From positions 2,170,001-2,234,000 of the forward strand of contig NZ_JAVBIJ010000001.1 of assembly GCF_032193765.1 (NCBI RefSeq): 64,000 nt of DNA, written 5' to 3'. A model generated the notes under the pieces. The model saw only the letters and a program-made list of their open reading frames with translations, searched no databases and was not told the origin of the DNA. Shown one piece after another: positions 45,555-54,829 of the stretch (within the stretch, counting starts at the first letter, position 1; every line of letters starts with the position of its first letter). The position numbers and the translations under genes were made by a program. Source of the DNA: Rhodoferax potami (GTDB taxonomy: Bacteria > Pseudomonadota > Gammaproteobacteria > Burkholderiales > Burkholderiaceae_C).

Positions 45555-45566
45555 CCTCGCACGGCC

Positions 45567-46832
45567 TCAAATCACGCCGTCAAACATCATCACGCTGACC
45601 AGCTCACCGGCTGCCAAGTTCCCTTGCTCATGCCCCAGCACGATCAGGCCGTTGGCCTGCACCATGGAACTCAGCACGCCCGAACCCTGGTTACCAGTGC
45701 TGCGCACCTGCAATTGCCCGTCAGGGCTGGCCGTCACGATGCCGCGCTGGTACTCGGTACGACCAGCTTTTTTGCGCAGGGGCTCCACACTGCGGGCCTG
45801 CAGCAAGGGCTGCGGCTTCGGGTGGGCACCCATCATCTTGAGCAGCGCCGGGCGCACCAGCGACAAAAAAGTCACCATCACCGCCACCGGGTTACCCGGC
45901 AGCCCGAACAGCACGGTGCTGCCAATGCGGCCCAGCGCAAAGGGCCGGCCGGGCCGCATGGCAATGCGCCAAAAGGCCACATCGCCCAGCTTGGCCATCA
46001 TCGCTTTGGTGAAGTCGGCCTCGCCCACGCTCACACCGCCGCTGCTGATGATCACATCGGCCTGCCCGGCTGCGCTGCGGAAGGCGGCTTCAAGGGCCAC
46101 CGGCTCATCGCGCACCACCCCTAGCTCGATCACGTCGCAGCCCAGTCGCTCCAGCAAGCTGGCAATGGTGTAGCGGTTGCTGTCAAACACTGCGCCTTCG
46201 CGCAGCGGCTCGCCGGGAGACATTACTTCGTCCCCGGTAGAAAGATAGGCCACCTTCAGCCGGCGCACCACCGTCAGGCTTTGCAGGCCCAAACTGGCCG
46301 CCAGCCCAAGCGCAGCAGGCGCAAGCAGCTCTCCTTTTGATAGCGCTATGCCACCGAGCTGCAGGTCTTCACCGCGCAGGCGGCGGTTGTCGCCGGCACG
46401 CAAACGGCCAGCGGAAAGTTGGACCTGATCACCTTCCACGGTGGTCATTTCATGGGGTACTACGGTGTCCAAGCCAGCGGGCAAAAGAGCGCCGGTCATC
46501 ACCTTGAGGCATTCGCCGGGTTGCAAGCTACCGGCCCACGCTTTGCCGGCGAGTGCGGTGCCGGCGATGCGCAGCGTCAAGGTGCTCTGGCCTTGGAGTG
46601 CTTCACCGTTGAACGCAAAGCCGTCCATCGCAGAGTTATCGTGCGCGGGCACGGCCATGCCGGAAATCAAATCCTCGGCCAGCACACGGCCCAAGCACTG
46701 GCGCAGCGGCAAGACCTCGGTGCCCTGCACGGGCGCTACCAGGCGGTCGATAAACGTCGTGGCATCCGCCATGCGCAAGGCCTGCGGGTCGTAACCCTGC
46801 AGGGTGCGGGCGATGTCGTCCAGCGAGTGCAT
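45567..46832 (-). CDS. moeA: Molybdopterin molybdotransferase
   Basis: A 421-residue MoeA protein that inserts molybdate into molybdopterin-AMP. AHDNSAMDGFA, GDEVMSPGEPL, SSGGVSVGEAD and GLPGNPVAVMV are conserved domain III motifs. The start at 46832 overlaps the mobA stop by one base; a longer frame upstream is the mobA gene in another frame. A dispersed repeat copy lies inside the gene (46309-46345) around ALSKGELLAPAAL. Confidence 0.93.
   Translation of the reverse strand: MHSLDDIARTLQGYDPQALRMADATTFIDRLVAPVQGTEVLPLRQCLGRVLAEDLISGMAVPAHDNSAMDGFAFNGEALQGQSTLTLRIAGTALAGKAWAGSLQPGECLKVMTGALLPAGLDTVVPHEMTTVEGDQVQLSAGRLRAGDNRRLRGEDLQLGGIALSKGELLAPAALGLAASLGLQSLTVVRRLKVAYLSTGDEVMSPGEPLREGAVFDSNRYTIASLLERLGCDVIELGVVRDEPVALEAAFRSAAGQADVIISSGGVSVGEADFTKAMMAKLGDVAFWRIAMRPGRPFALGRIGSTVLFGLPGNPVAVMVTFLSLVRPALLKMMGAHPKPQPLLQARSVEPLRKKAGRTEYQRGIVTASPDGQLQVRSTGNQGSGVLSSMVQANGLIVLGHEQGNLAAGELVSVMMFDGVI
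46309..46345 (+). repeat. Dispersed two-hairpin repeat, copy inside moeA
   Basis: AGCGCAGCAGGCGC, then AAGCAGCT, then CTCCTTTTGATAGC. The order equals the metG copy with a shortened first loop. On the coding strand it gives ATA, CTA, TCA, AAA and GGA codons in a row, unlike the GC-rich codons around it. Confidence 0.6.
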
Positions 46833-47608
46833 CAGGATTCGAGCTGGCGCAATTCGTCCAGCGTATTGGCATTGGCAAAAGCGCGCGGGTCGTCGCCCGG
46901 CGCATCGAAAGAAACCTGCACCCCTTGGACACTGGTGGCCCAGGCCTCTACCTTGCGACCACCGCTGTGCAGATAGTCGTGCAGGCTGGGGGCCAAAGAG
47001 GTGCGCATCAAACAAAACACGGGCTGACTGCGCAAGGCCACCTGGCCATCGCGCCCGGTCTCCGGGGCCACTGCCACTGCGAGATCTGCACCGGCCTGCA
47101 CCAGAGCGGCCAACAAGCGCTGCGCCAGATCCAGCGGGAACAACGGGCTATCGCAAGGCACGGTCAGCATCAACGGGGTGGCGCACACGTCCAGCCCGGC
47201 CTGAAAGCCGGCCAAGGGGCCTGAAAAATCGGTATCTCGGTCGGGTACGACCTGCACCTGCCCGGCGCCAAAAATGGCTTCACCCAGAGCGAGGTAGGTA
47301 TCCGGGTTGCGGTTGGCATTCACGATGACGCCCGCCAGCACACCGGCTTGTTGCGCAGCGAGGCGCTGCAAGGCCTGCTGCACCAGGGGCACACCCTGGA
47401 AGGGCTGCAAGCCCTTGTCCACCCCGCCCATACGCATGCCACGGCCGCCTGCCAGCACCAGCGCGGTGATGTCAGACAGCGTCCAAGCAGCGGCACAGGC
47501 CGCGGGGGCAGACTCAGTCAACAGGTCGCGCGCTTGAGGCGCTGCGCCTTGCGACACCCGGCCCTCCGCCGCGGCGGAGGCCTGCGGAGAGAGGCCGGGT
47601 GGTGTCAT
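46832..47608 (-). CDS. mobA: Molybdenum cofactor guanylyltransferase
   Basis: A 258-residue nucleotidyltransferase that links GMP to molybdopterin, giving the MGD cofactor that the molybdoenzyme downstream needs. LAGGRGMRMGGVDKG is the nucleotide-binding motif and VPCDSPLFP the metal site. The motif starts near residue 52, so the protein has an unusual N-terminal extension of about 45 residues. That extension is encoded largely by an inverted repeat. Alternative starts (GTG 47557, TTG 47521) would shorten it. It overlaps moeA by one base. Confidence 0.88.
   Translation of the reverse strand: MTPPGLSPQASAAAEGRVSQGAAPQARDLLTESAPAACAAAWTLSDITALVLAGGRGMRMGGVDKGLQPFQGVPLVQQALQRLAAQQAGVLAGVIVNANRNPDTYLALGEAIFGAGQVQVVPDRDTDFSGPLAGFQAGLDVCATPLMLTVPCDSPLFPLDLAQRLLAALVQAGADLAVAVAPETGRDGQVALRSQPVFCLMRTSLAPSLHDYLHSGGRKVEAWATSVQGVQVSFDAPGDDPRAFANANTLDELRQLES
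47553..47606. repeat. Long inverted repeat across the mobA start
   Basis: GACACCCGGCC at 47553-47563 pairs imperfectly with GGCCGGGTGGTGTC at 47593-47606. Nested inside is a perfect 18-bp palindrome, CCTCCGCCGCGGCGGAGG, at 47563-47580. The right arm ends at the last base of the mobA start codon complement (ATG at 47606-47608), so the hairpin would sequester initiation. Confidence 0.55.
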
Positions 47609-47635
47609 GGCGTTCCTGTTGAGGTTCTAGGAACG

Positions 47636-49264
47636 TTAAGCGAAGAACTTGGCAACGCTCAGCAAGGTGCGGTACACGCCCCATGCCAAAGGCAGGCCCA
47701 CAGCCGCCCAAGCAAATGCCACCACCCAGGTGGGGATCGTGTCTGCACCGCCAGTGCTGGTGCCGACTTCAGAAGCGGCAGCACGTTCGTGAGCCAGTTT
47801 CTTTTCAGCAGCCAACTCAGCGTCGGTCATGAACCACTTGTTGTCCAGCGGACGAACCAGCAGGTTACAAATCAGGCCCACAACCAACATGCCCACCAGG
47901 ATGTACATGGTCTGGTTGTAAACCTGCTCACGCGGAATGCCCAAGCCGAGTTGGTATTCGCGCATGTAGTTCACCACCACTGGACCCAACACGCCGGCAG
48001 TCGCCCATGCAGTCAAAAGACGGCCGTGGATCGCGCCCACCATCTGGGTACCGAACAAGTCAGCAAGATACGCAGGCACTGTGGCGAAGCCGCCGCCGTA
48101 CATACTCAAAATCACACAGAAAGCACCCACGAAGAGCACGATGCTGCCTGCGGCTGCGCTGCCGGGAACGCTGAAATACATCAGGCCGCCCAACACGAAA
48201 AACACGATGTAGGTGATCTTGCGACCCATCTTGTCGGACAAGCTGGCCCAGAAGAAGCGGCCGCCGATGTTGAACAACGAGAGCAACGCAGTAAAGCCGG
48301 CTGCCACGGTGGCAATCGCTGCCAACTGGGCTTTGTCGAGCTCGCCGAACTTGGCTTGCACACCGATCAAGGTGCCGCCGAACACTTCTTGCAACATGGG
48401 GGAAGCCATGCCGATCACGCCGATACCAGCACTCACGTTCATGCACAACACCATCCAGATGAGCCAGAACTGGGGAATGCCCCAGACCTTTTTCACATGC
48501 ACGTGCTTTTGGGTGATCATGGCATTGTTCACTTGCGCGGGTGGGGGGTTCCAGCCTGCTGGCTTCCAGCCGGTTTCAGGCACGCGGTAGCCGAAGGCAC
48601 CTGCCATCATGAACACGAAGTAAATCAGCGCCATCACCACGAAGGTCTGCATCACGCCCATATCGGTGGGGGTGGCGAAGTACTTCATCAAGTCAGCCGC
48701 GAGGGGGGAGCCGATCATGGCACCGCCACCAAAGCCCATGATCGCCATGCCGGTGGCCATACCACGACGGTCCGGGAACCACTTGATCAGTGTGGACACG
48801 GGGGAGATGTACCCCAAGCCCAAACCGATGCCGCCAATGACGCCGGAGCCCAACAACATGAGCCAGAACTGGTGGGTGTAAATACCGAGGGCGGAAATCA
48901 ACATACCGCCGCACCAGCACACCGCCGACACCACGCCTGCCTTACGGGGGCCCGAACGCTCAAGCCAACCGCCCCAGATCGCAGCGCTGGAACCCAGCAA
49001 CACGAAGAACAGGGTGTACATCCAACCGAGGGTGGAGATTTGCCAGTCGCAGTTGGTGGTGAAGAGCTGTGCCCAAAAACCTACTTCGGGGCCGCACTTG
49101 ATGGCTTCTTTGATGCCCAGTGCTTTGGAGAGTGGCAACCAGAACACGGAAAAGCCATAAGCCATGCCGATGCACAAGTGAATAGCGAGAGCGGCAGGCG
49201 GTACCAGCCAACGATTAAAGCCGGGACCAGCGATGATCCGTTCCTTGTCGAGAATTCCAGACAT
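47636..49264 (-). CDS. OFA-family MFS antiporter (oxalate/formate type)
   Basis: A 542-residue transporter with 12 predicted helices. Family motifs include HLCIGMAYGFSVFWLPLSKA, RRGMATGMAIMGFGGGAMIG and a GRFFWASLSDKMGRK second-half loop. OFA members exchange oxalate and formate or move related monocarboxylates. GGAGACTTA precedes the ATG. Directly downstream are the Moco genes and a YdeP/FdhF-type enzyme, so formate or oxalate traffic is a reasonable inference. A long frame on the plus strand is a shadow. Confidence 0.88.
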   Translation of the reverse strand: MSGILDKERIIAGPGFNRWLVPPAALAIHLCIGMAYGFSVFWLPLSKALGIKEAIKCGPEVGFWAQLFTTNCDWQISTLGWMYTLFFVLLGSSAAIWGGWLERSGPRKAGVVSAVCWCGGMLISALGIYTHQFWLMLLGSGVIGGIGLGLGYISPVSTLIKWFPDRRGMATGMAIMGFGGGAMIGSPLAADLMKYFATPTDMGVMQTFVVMALIYFVFMMAGAFGYRVPETGWKPAGWNPPPAQVNNAMITQKHVHVKKVWGIPQFWLIWMVLCMNVSAGIGVIGMASPMLQEVFGGTLIGVQAKFGELDKAQLAAIATVAAGFTALLSLFNIGGRFFWASLSDKMGRKITYIVFFVLGGLMYFSVPGSAAAGSIVLFVGAFCVILSMYGGGFATVPAYLADLFGTQMVGAIHGRLLTAWATAGVLGPVVVNYMREYQLGLGIPREQVYNQTMYILVGMLVVGLICNLLVRPLDNKWFMTDAELAAEKKLAHERAAASEVGTSTGGADTIPTWVVAFAWAAVGLPLAWGVYRTLLSVAKFFA

Positions 49265-49377
49265 TAAGTCTCCTTCGGGGTTTAGAGAAACACTGACCCA
49301 CCGCTGTCCAACGGGGCGGGCGCAGTGTCACCGTTCAAGCCGGATGAGTCCAATGGATTCATCACATGCATTGATTC

Positions 49378-49405
49378 AAAAAATAAATGCTGCTGCGCAG
49401 CATTT
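49378..49405 (-). terminator. Rho-independent terminator after the chemoreceptor gene
   Basis: On the minus strand AAATGCTG pairs with CAGCATTT across five bases, followed by A and six T (A run at 49378-49383 on the plus strand). The first arm overlaps the TAA stop codon of the chemoreceptor. It separates this gene from the antiporter operon. Confidence 0.82.
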
Positions 49406-50945
49406 AGGCTGGGGTCTTGAAAGTGTTGACGGCATCCGTCAACGTGTGAGATTGATCACGCATGCGCATGGCGGCAGCGGCGGCCTCTTCGACCAGCGCG
49501 GCGTTTTGCTGCGTCATCTGGTCGATTTCTGAAATACTCCGGTTCACGCTTTCGATACCGGCACTCTGCTCCTGGCTGGCGTGAGCGATGCCCTCGATAT
49601 AGCGGACCACCTCGGCAATAGACGAGGTGATTTCTTCCATCGACTCGCGGGTCTTTTCCACGAGCTGGCTGCCCGCAGATACGTTGCTCACCGAGGCTGC
49701 AATCAGGTCCTTGATTTCGTGGGCCGCGGTGGACGAACGCTTGGCGAGGTTGCGGACCTCTGAGGCCACGACGGCGAAACCCCGCCCCTGCTCGCCAGCG
49801 CGGGCGGCTTCGACTGCTGCGTTCAGGGCCAGGATGTTGGTTTGAAAAGCGATGCCTTCAATCAAGGCAATGATGTCGTTGATCTTGTTGGCACTGGTGG
49901 ATATTTGCCCCATGGTGCTCACCACATCCTGCACCACCTGGCTGCCGCTGCTGGCAACGCCCGCCACGCTGGTGACCAACTGGTTGACTTTGTGGGTCTG
50001 CTCTGCCGTCTGGGCTACGGTGCTGGTGAGTTGATGCACTGCACTCGCGGCGGCATTCACCTCGCCGGCTTGCTTTTCGGTGCGGTTGGCCAAATCGACA
50101 TTGCCATCGGCGATTTCGTTGGTGCCCATAGCGACCACATCAGAGGCATTGCGCACTTTGCCGATCAGCAGGGTCAAACCCACGTTGATGCTGTTCATGG
50201 CCATCAGCACTTGCCCGATGTCATCACTGGTACCGACATGGACCTGCCGTGTCAAATCCCCCGAGGCCATACGCTGCGAGGCGGAGTGACCGGCCTTCAA
50301 GGGCTGGGCCACGTAGTGATTCATCAGGCTGTAAGTGGTCACCCACAGCAGCGCGAGCATGAAGCCACTCATGCCCATTTCCTGGAGACTCCCGAGCTGG
50401 CCGTTTGCCGCAAGGTACAACAGCTCCACCACGCCATAGACCGCTGAGACACGCCAGGCCATCGATGCTGCCAGCCCCATGCCCGGCGACGATGTCACGT
50501 CCAAGCCAACAAACAAGACGCCAATCACCTGCCCTTGGCCATCCTTGATCGGCTCGTAACGGGTGAGGTACTGTTTGCCGAAAACAATCGCATAGCCGGT
50601 GTGGGAGCGGCCTTGCAGCACGTCGGTGTAGGCGGGCTGGGAGCGGTCCAGCGGGGTGCCAATCGCGCGCTCACCATCCTGCTTGCGAATCGAGGTTGTG
50701 ACGCGGAAAAAGTCGCTGCCATCCCTTGCAAACACCGTGGCGACCAGGCCAGTCTCGCGGGTGAACTCATCGGCCAGTGCGAAGTCCATGTTGAGGGTGC
50801 GAGCCCCGTTGCGCAGCGCCGGCATGGAGCGCCCTTGCACATCGATCCGCGCATGCGGGTCCAGCGAAAAGCTACCGCTCAGGCTTGCAGCAAACTTTCG
50901 GGCAGCGGCATTGACACGCCGCTGGGGGCCATTGAACAAGCGCAT
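49404..50945 (-). CDS. Methyl-accepting chemotaxis protein with N-terminal Cache domain
   Basis: A 513-residue chemoreceptor. Residues 10-170 look like a Cache3/Cache2 sensor ([45 protein letters not shown]). Two hydrophobic segments follow (about 172-198 and 206-228), then HAMP and the signalling domain with the hairpin [32 protein letters not shown]. No membrane helix precedes the sensor, and a stop codon lies three codons before the ATG, so this is not a wrong start. The topology is therefore odd for a Cache receptor. Confidence 0.87.
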   Translation of the reverse strand: MRLFNGPQRRVNAAARKFAASLSGSFSLDPHARIDVQGRSMPALRNGARTLNMDFALADEFTRETGLVATVFARDGSDFFRVTTSIRKQDGERAIGTPLDRSQPAYTDVLQGRSHTGYAIVFGKQYLTRYEPIKDGQGQVIGVLFVGLDVTSSPGMGLAASMAWRVSAVYGVVELLYLAANGQLGSLQEMGMSGFMLALLWVTTYSLMNHYVAQPLKAGHSASQRMASGDLTRQVHVGTSDDIGQVLMAMNSINVGLTLLIGKVRNASDVVAMGTNEIADGNVDLANRTEKQAGEVNAAASAVHQLTSTVAQTAEQTHKVNQLVTSVAGVASSGSQVVQDVVSTMGQISTSANKINDIIALIEGIAFQTNILALNAAVEAARAGEQGRGFAVVASEVRNLAKRSSTAAHEIKDLIAASVSNVSAGSQLVEKTRESMEEITSSIAEVVRYIEGIAHASQEQSAGIESVNRSISEIDQMTQQNAALVEEAAAAAMRMRDQSHTLTDAVNTFKTPA

Positions 50946-51056
50946 GGGAGGTCACTCTCTGTGATTGCAATGGCCGGTCCAACACCTAATGACCCTGCAA
51001 GTTTTAAGACTTTGAAACTCACAGTTTGTACACCAATTTTCTTGATTCAAATCAAA

Positions 51057-52004
51057 TTAAAAGGCGGTTAAAAGTCCCGTATGCGTCGCCACATGGCGCA
51101 ACCAGGCACTGTCTTGCGCCAGTTGCAGCGCTGCCTCCATGGCGCGTGATGGCCGCACCGCCGTCTGCGCCATAAAGCTGATGGGGGTGAGCACTTGAGG
51201 GCTCACCAAAGGCACAGCCTCCAACTCCCGGTAGCCGCGAACTGTGGACACCAGCGCGCCGGGCATGACGCTGCACACTTGGCCCGCCACGACGCTGAGG
51301 GCCATGGTCAAAATAGAGTTGGTTTCCATCACCACTTTGGGAGTGCAGCCGGCCGCCGCAAACGAAGCATCTACGATGGTGCGGTTGTGCATTTCAGAGG
51401 TCAGCAGGCACAGAGAAACCTCGGACGCCTGTAGCCACGACTCCGGCGCCGCGATCTGCAATTCGAACGCATGCGGGGTCCGGGATTTTCGTAACAAAAA
51501 GTAGTGTTCGTTGTATTGCGGATACGCCGTCAGCTGCACCGCCCGCAAATCCATGCGCTCGGTGTAACCCAGCGCCAGATCGATGGACAAGCTTTCCAAC
51601 CGCTTTTCAAGCTCGCTGGAACTCAGCGAAAGCACCACCGGCATCAGCTCCGGGTGCCGAGCATGGAGCATGGCAGCAAACCGCGCGGCAATAGGCACCG
51701 CCGTCGGCACTGCCCCCACCACAAAACGGCCCGCAGGCTGGTCCACCGTGCTGCGCAAAGATTGGGCAAGCACCTTGTGCTCGTGCAACATGCGGCGAGC
51801 GGAGTCCAGCACTTTGTCGCCCTCAGGGGTGAAACCCACAAAGGTTCGGCCGCGGCGCACGATGACCACGGCAAACTCTTCTTCCAATGCCCTCAGGGCA
51901 TTGGAGAGTGCGGGCTGGGTAATGTGGCAGGCCTGCGCAGCACGCGCGAAATGCCGGTGCTCATCCAGAGCCACCAGATAGCGCAGAGACGAAAGCAGAT
52001 TCAT
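51057..52004 (-). CDS. LysR-family transcriptional regulator (OxyR-like, without redox Cys pair)
   Basis: A 315-residue regulator. The helix-turn-helix is FARAAQACHITQPALSNALRALEEEFAVVIV. The effector domain resembles OxyR, but the two peroxide-sensing Cys positions are not conserved (LCLLTSEMHNRTIVDASF), so it should not sense peroxide. It lies 15 bases after mrp and upstream of the chemoreceptor and the formate/oxalate genes on the same strand, so it may control them. Confidence 0.85.
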   Translation of the reverse strand: MNLLSSLRYLVALDEHRHFARAAQACHITQPALSNALRALEEEFAVVIVRRGRTFVGFTPEGDKVLDSARRMLHEHKVLAQSLRSTVDQPAGRFVVGAVPTAVPIAARFAAMLHARHPELMPVVLSLSSSELEKRLESLSIDLALGYTERMDLRAVQLTAYPQYNEHYFLLRKSRTPHAFELQIAAPESWLQASEVSLCLLTSEMHNRTIVDASFAAAGCTPKVVMETNSILTMALSVVAGQVCSVMPGALVSTVRGYRELEAVPLVSPQVLTPISFMAQTAVRPSRAMEAALQLAQDSAWLRHVATHTGLLTAF

Positions 52005-52019
52005 GCCAACGACGCGCTA

Positions 52020-53111
52020 TCAGCTGTTCTTGCTGATAGTGATCGTGGGGAACTTGCTCGAGAAGTCTTTGGATTGCGCCGCGATTTTGATCGCTACCTG
52101 GCGGGCAATGCCCTTGTAGAGGCCAGCTACTTCGCTCTCAGGTGCAGCCACCACCGTCGGGGTGCCGCTGTCTGCTTGCTCACGGATGTGCAAAGCCAAA
52201 GGCAAGGCGCCCAGGTAATCCATGCCATAGCCGGCCGCCATTTTCTTGCCACCATCAGCACCGAAGATGTGCTCCACATGGCCGCAGTTGCTGCACACAT
52301 GAACTGCCATGTTTTCGACGATGCCCAGAATCGGCACACCGACCTTCTCGAACATCTTGATGCCCTTTTTTGCATCCAACAGGGCAATGTCCTGCGGCGT
52401 GGTCACCACCACTGCGCCGGTCAAAGGAACCCGCTGGCTGAGGGTGAGTTGGATATCACCTGTGCCGGGCGGCATGTCGACGATCAGGTAATCGAGGTCT
52501 TTCCAATTGGTCTGGCGCAGCAACTGCTCCAGCGCCTGAGTGGCCATGGGGCCGCGCCAAATCATGGCCTGGTCACCATCGACCAAAAACCCAATCGACA
52601 TGACCTGCACACAGTGGTTTTCCATGGGTTCCATGGTTTTGCCATCGGTTGTGTCGGGGCGGCCTTCAATGCCCATCATCATGGGTTGGCTGGGGCCGTA
52701 AATGTCTGCGTCCAGCAAGCCCACCCGTGCACCCTCGGCGGCTAAGGCCAACGCCAAGTTGGCTGCGGTGGTGCTCTTGCCTACACCGCCCTTGCCGGAT
52801 GCCACGGCCACAATGTTTTTCACACCCGGCAGCAGCTGCACACCACGCTGCACCGCATGGGGCACGATGTGGAGCTTGGGGCTCACGGTCACAGCACCGA
52901 CGCCAGCCACGGTGCGTGCGGTCTCGCTGACCAGTGCCACCAGCGCGGGCCATTGGCTCTTGGCGGGGTAGCCCAGCTCCAGGTCCAGTTGCACGTCAGC
53001 GCCTTGGACCTTGATGTTTTTGAAAGCTTTGGCGCTGGCAAACGTGGCGCCGGTGTTCGGGTCGATCAGGCTCTGCAGGGCCTGGGTAATGTCTTGTTCG
53101 GTAAACGCCAT
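52020..53111 (-). CDS. apbC: Iron-sulfur cluster carrier ATPase (Mrp/ApbC)
   Basis: A 363-residue P-loop protein that carries Fe-S clusters to target proteins. An N-terminal MIP18/DUF59 domain (FTEQDITQALQSLIDPNTG) precedes the ATPase with GKGGVGKST, DADIYGPSQPMMMG and the cluster ligands CSNCGH. The start is the ATG at 53111; a longer frame to 53192 is not supported. In E. coli mrp is divergent and adjacent to metG; here metG lies about 9 kb away in the same divergent orientation. Confidence 0.93.
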   Translation of the reverse strand: MAFTEQDITQALQSLIDPNTGATFASAKAFKNIKVQGADVQLDLELGYPAKSQWPALVALVSETARTVAGVGAVTVSPKLHIVPHAVQRGVQLLPGVKNIVAVASGKGGVGKSTTAANLALALAAEGARVGLLDADIYGPSQPMMMGIEGRPDTTDGKTMEPMENHCVQVMSIGFLVDGDQAMIWRGPMATQALEQLLRQTNWKDLDYLIVDMPPGTGDIQLTLSQRVPLTGAVVVTTPQDIALLDAKKGIKMFEKVGVPILGIVENMAVHVCSNCGHVEHIFGADGGKKMAAGYGMDYLGALPLALHIREQADSGTPTVVAAPESEVAGLYKGIARQVAIKIAAQSKDFSSKFPTITISKNS

Positions 53112-53242
53112 AAAAACTCCTGAATCGGGCGAGTCTATCCAAGGGGGCATACCCGCCGCTACCCAAGGTGCAAAGTCTGTGCCACCAATCAAGGGTTAAC
53201 CCCGCACACTTTGCTATTTACAAGTCCGGTGGGCTTTTCATA

Positions 53243-54529
53243 ATGAAGAGCATGAGCGTTGCCATGTCCCCCGTACCCATGACCGGCCTGCTGCTGACCG
53301 GTGGGGGCGCGCGCGCCGCCTACCAGGTTGGAGTCCTGGAAGCGATTGCCGACTTGCGGCTGGCCTGCGGTGCCGGCTGGCAACCCAACCCTTTTCCCAT
53401 CATTGCCGGTACCTCTGCCGGGGCTATCAACGCGTCGGCCCTGGCCTGCGGGTCGGATGATTTCGACGGCACCGTCCGCAAAATCGCGCACACCTGGCAA
53501 AACTTCCATGCGCACGATGTGTACCGCGCGGACCACCTGAGTATGTTGCGCTCCGGCGCGACCTGGATGACCCTGCTCTCGCTGGGCTGGGTGCTGGCCA
53601 AATGGCGCCGCGTCAAACCGCGCTCTCTGCTGGACAACAGCCCTTTGGGTGAACTTCTGCAGGGTCTGGTGCCGCTGGACCGCTTGCCAGAACTGGTACG
53701 CCAAGGGCATTTGCAGGCGCTAGCGGTCACCGCGTCCAGCTACAGCACCGGCGATCACGTGACCTTTTTTGAAGGTGACAGGCGCCTCATGCCCTGGTTC
53801 CGCACCCAGCGATTCGCCGTCCGGGACCGGATCACCCATGCACACCTGCTCGCATCCAGCGCGATCCCGTTTGTGTTCCCGGCAACGCAGTTGCACATCA
53901 ACGGGCGGGATGAATACTTTGGCGACGGCTCCATGCGCCAAAGTGCGCCGGTGGCACCTGCTATCCATTTAGGAGCAGAACGCATACTGGTGATCGGCGC
54001 CGGGCGCATGTACGAGCCCAAAGAAGAGGCGCACCTCCACACCACCAGCAGCTACCCGAGCATCGCCCAGATCGCCGGTCACGCCTTGTCGAATATCTTT
54101 TTGGATGCACTGGCCGTGGATGTGGAACGGGTGCAGCGCATTAACCAGACCATCAAACTGGTTCCTGAGGACTTGCGCAAGGGCAGCTCTTTGCGGCCGG
54201 TTGAGCTGCTGGTCATTGCGCCGAGTCAACGGTTGGATGCGGTCGCCTCGCGGCACGTGGGCGACCTGCCGCATGCGGTGCGCACCATGCTGGGCGGCGT
54301 GGGCGTGTCGTCCGCCAAGGCCGACGTCAAAGGCGCCGCACTCGCCAGCTACCTGCTGTTTGAGAGCGGCTACACCACCGAGCTGATGGCGCTGGGATAT
54401 GCCGACGCCCAGAAGCAGCGCGCCGAGGTTTGCAAGTTCTTCGGTTGGAACGACCCGGCCAACAATGACCCGGAACCGGGCGACACAGAATTTGTGGAAC
54501 GCCGTAAAGACCCCTTGCGCCTGCCGTAA
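53243..54529 (+). CDS. Patatin-like phospholipase
   Basis: A 428-residue patatin-fold lipid hydrolase. GGGARAAYQVG is the oxyanion loop, GTSAG holds the nucleophile Ser, and GDGSM gives the catalytic Asp of the Ser-Asp dyad. It has no signal peptide, so it may act in the cytosol or be exported by other means. Start ATG at 53243 (MKSMSVAMSP); the frame from 53168 is longer but the extra residues look unstructured. A weak copy of the dispersed repeat lies near 53959. Confidence 0.87.
   Translation: MKSMSVAMSPVPMTGLLLTGGGARAAYQVGVLEAIADLRLACGAGWQPNPFPIIAGTSAGAINASALACGSDDFDGTVRKIAHTWQNFHAHDVYRADHLSMLRSGATWMTLLSLGWVLAKWRRVKPRSLLDNSPLGELLQGLVPLDRLPELVRQGHLQALAVTASSYSTGDHVTFFEGDRRLMPWFRTQRFAVRDRITHAHLLASSAIPFVFPATQLHINGRDEYFGDGSMRQSAPVAPAIHLGAERILVIGAGRMYEPKEEAHLHTTSSYPSIAQIAGHALSNIFLDALAVDVERVQRINQTIKLVPEDLRKGSSLRPVELLVIAPSQRLDAVASRHVGDLPHAVRTMLGGVGVSSAKADVKGAALASYLLFESGYTTELMALGYADAQKQRAEVCKFFGWNDPANNDPEPGDTEFVERRKDPLRLP
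53959..53985 (-). repeat. Possible partial dispersed repeat in the patatin gene
   Basis: On the plus strand TGCTATCCATTTAGGAGC, then AGAACGC, matches the reverse complement of the metG copy (TGCTA, TTTAGGAGC, GCGC). Codons TTA, GGA and ATA cluster here, as in other copies. Only part of the element is present. Confidence 0.35.
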
Positions 54530-54581
54530 CTCCCCGCCGTCGCGCACCGTAGACAATAGGCGTTTTGCCTTCGAGGCCCGT

Positions 54582-54791
54582 GTGACCACATCCTCCGCAT
54601 CCGCCAGTCTGCTGGCCACTTACCACCGCGCCGCAGCCGATGCTGCTCACAAACAAGAGTTGATCCAGACCGTGGCCAAAAAAGGGCCCGCCGCCATCAA
54701 AGCCGCGGTGGATACCGCTGCCAAAGCGGAAAAGCGCAGAGCCACTTGGGCCAAAAAGCTGGCCGAAATGGGTATCAGCGTTCCGGACTAA
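54582..54791 (+). CDS. Small Ala/Lys-rich protein of unknown function
   Basis: A predicted 69-residue, mostly helical, basic protein (HRAAADAAHKQELIQTVAKK, then DTAAKAEKRRATWAKKLAEM). The start is GTG at 54582 with GAGG about five bases upstream; the longer frame overlaps the patatin gene. No family recognised. The Lys-rich helices suggest a nucleic acid or protein contact, but this is a guess. Confidence 0.55.
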   Translation: MTTSSASASLLATYHRAAADAAHKQELIQTVAKKGPAAIKAAVDTAAKAEKRRATWAKKLAEMGISVPD

Positions 54792-54829
54792 GCAAGCCCA
54801 CACCGCGCTTGCATTGACTCAAAACGGCC

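Noticed and set aside
43086..46124. A 1012-codon open frame on the plus strand
   Set aside because: It lies antisense to the molybdoenzyme gene and runs into moeA. Its translation is His/Gly/Val-rich without domains, as expected from the reverse of GC-biased codons. The minus-strand gene has clear family motifs.
47348..49267. A 639-codon plus-strand frame
   Set aside because: His/Gln-rich translation opposite the OFA antiporter, whose 12 helices and motifs are evident.
51057..52004. Naming the LysR regulator oxyR
   Set aside because: Fold similarity exists, but the two redox Cys needed for peroxide sensing are not at their positions.
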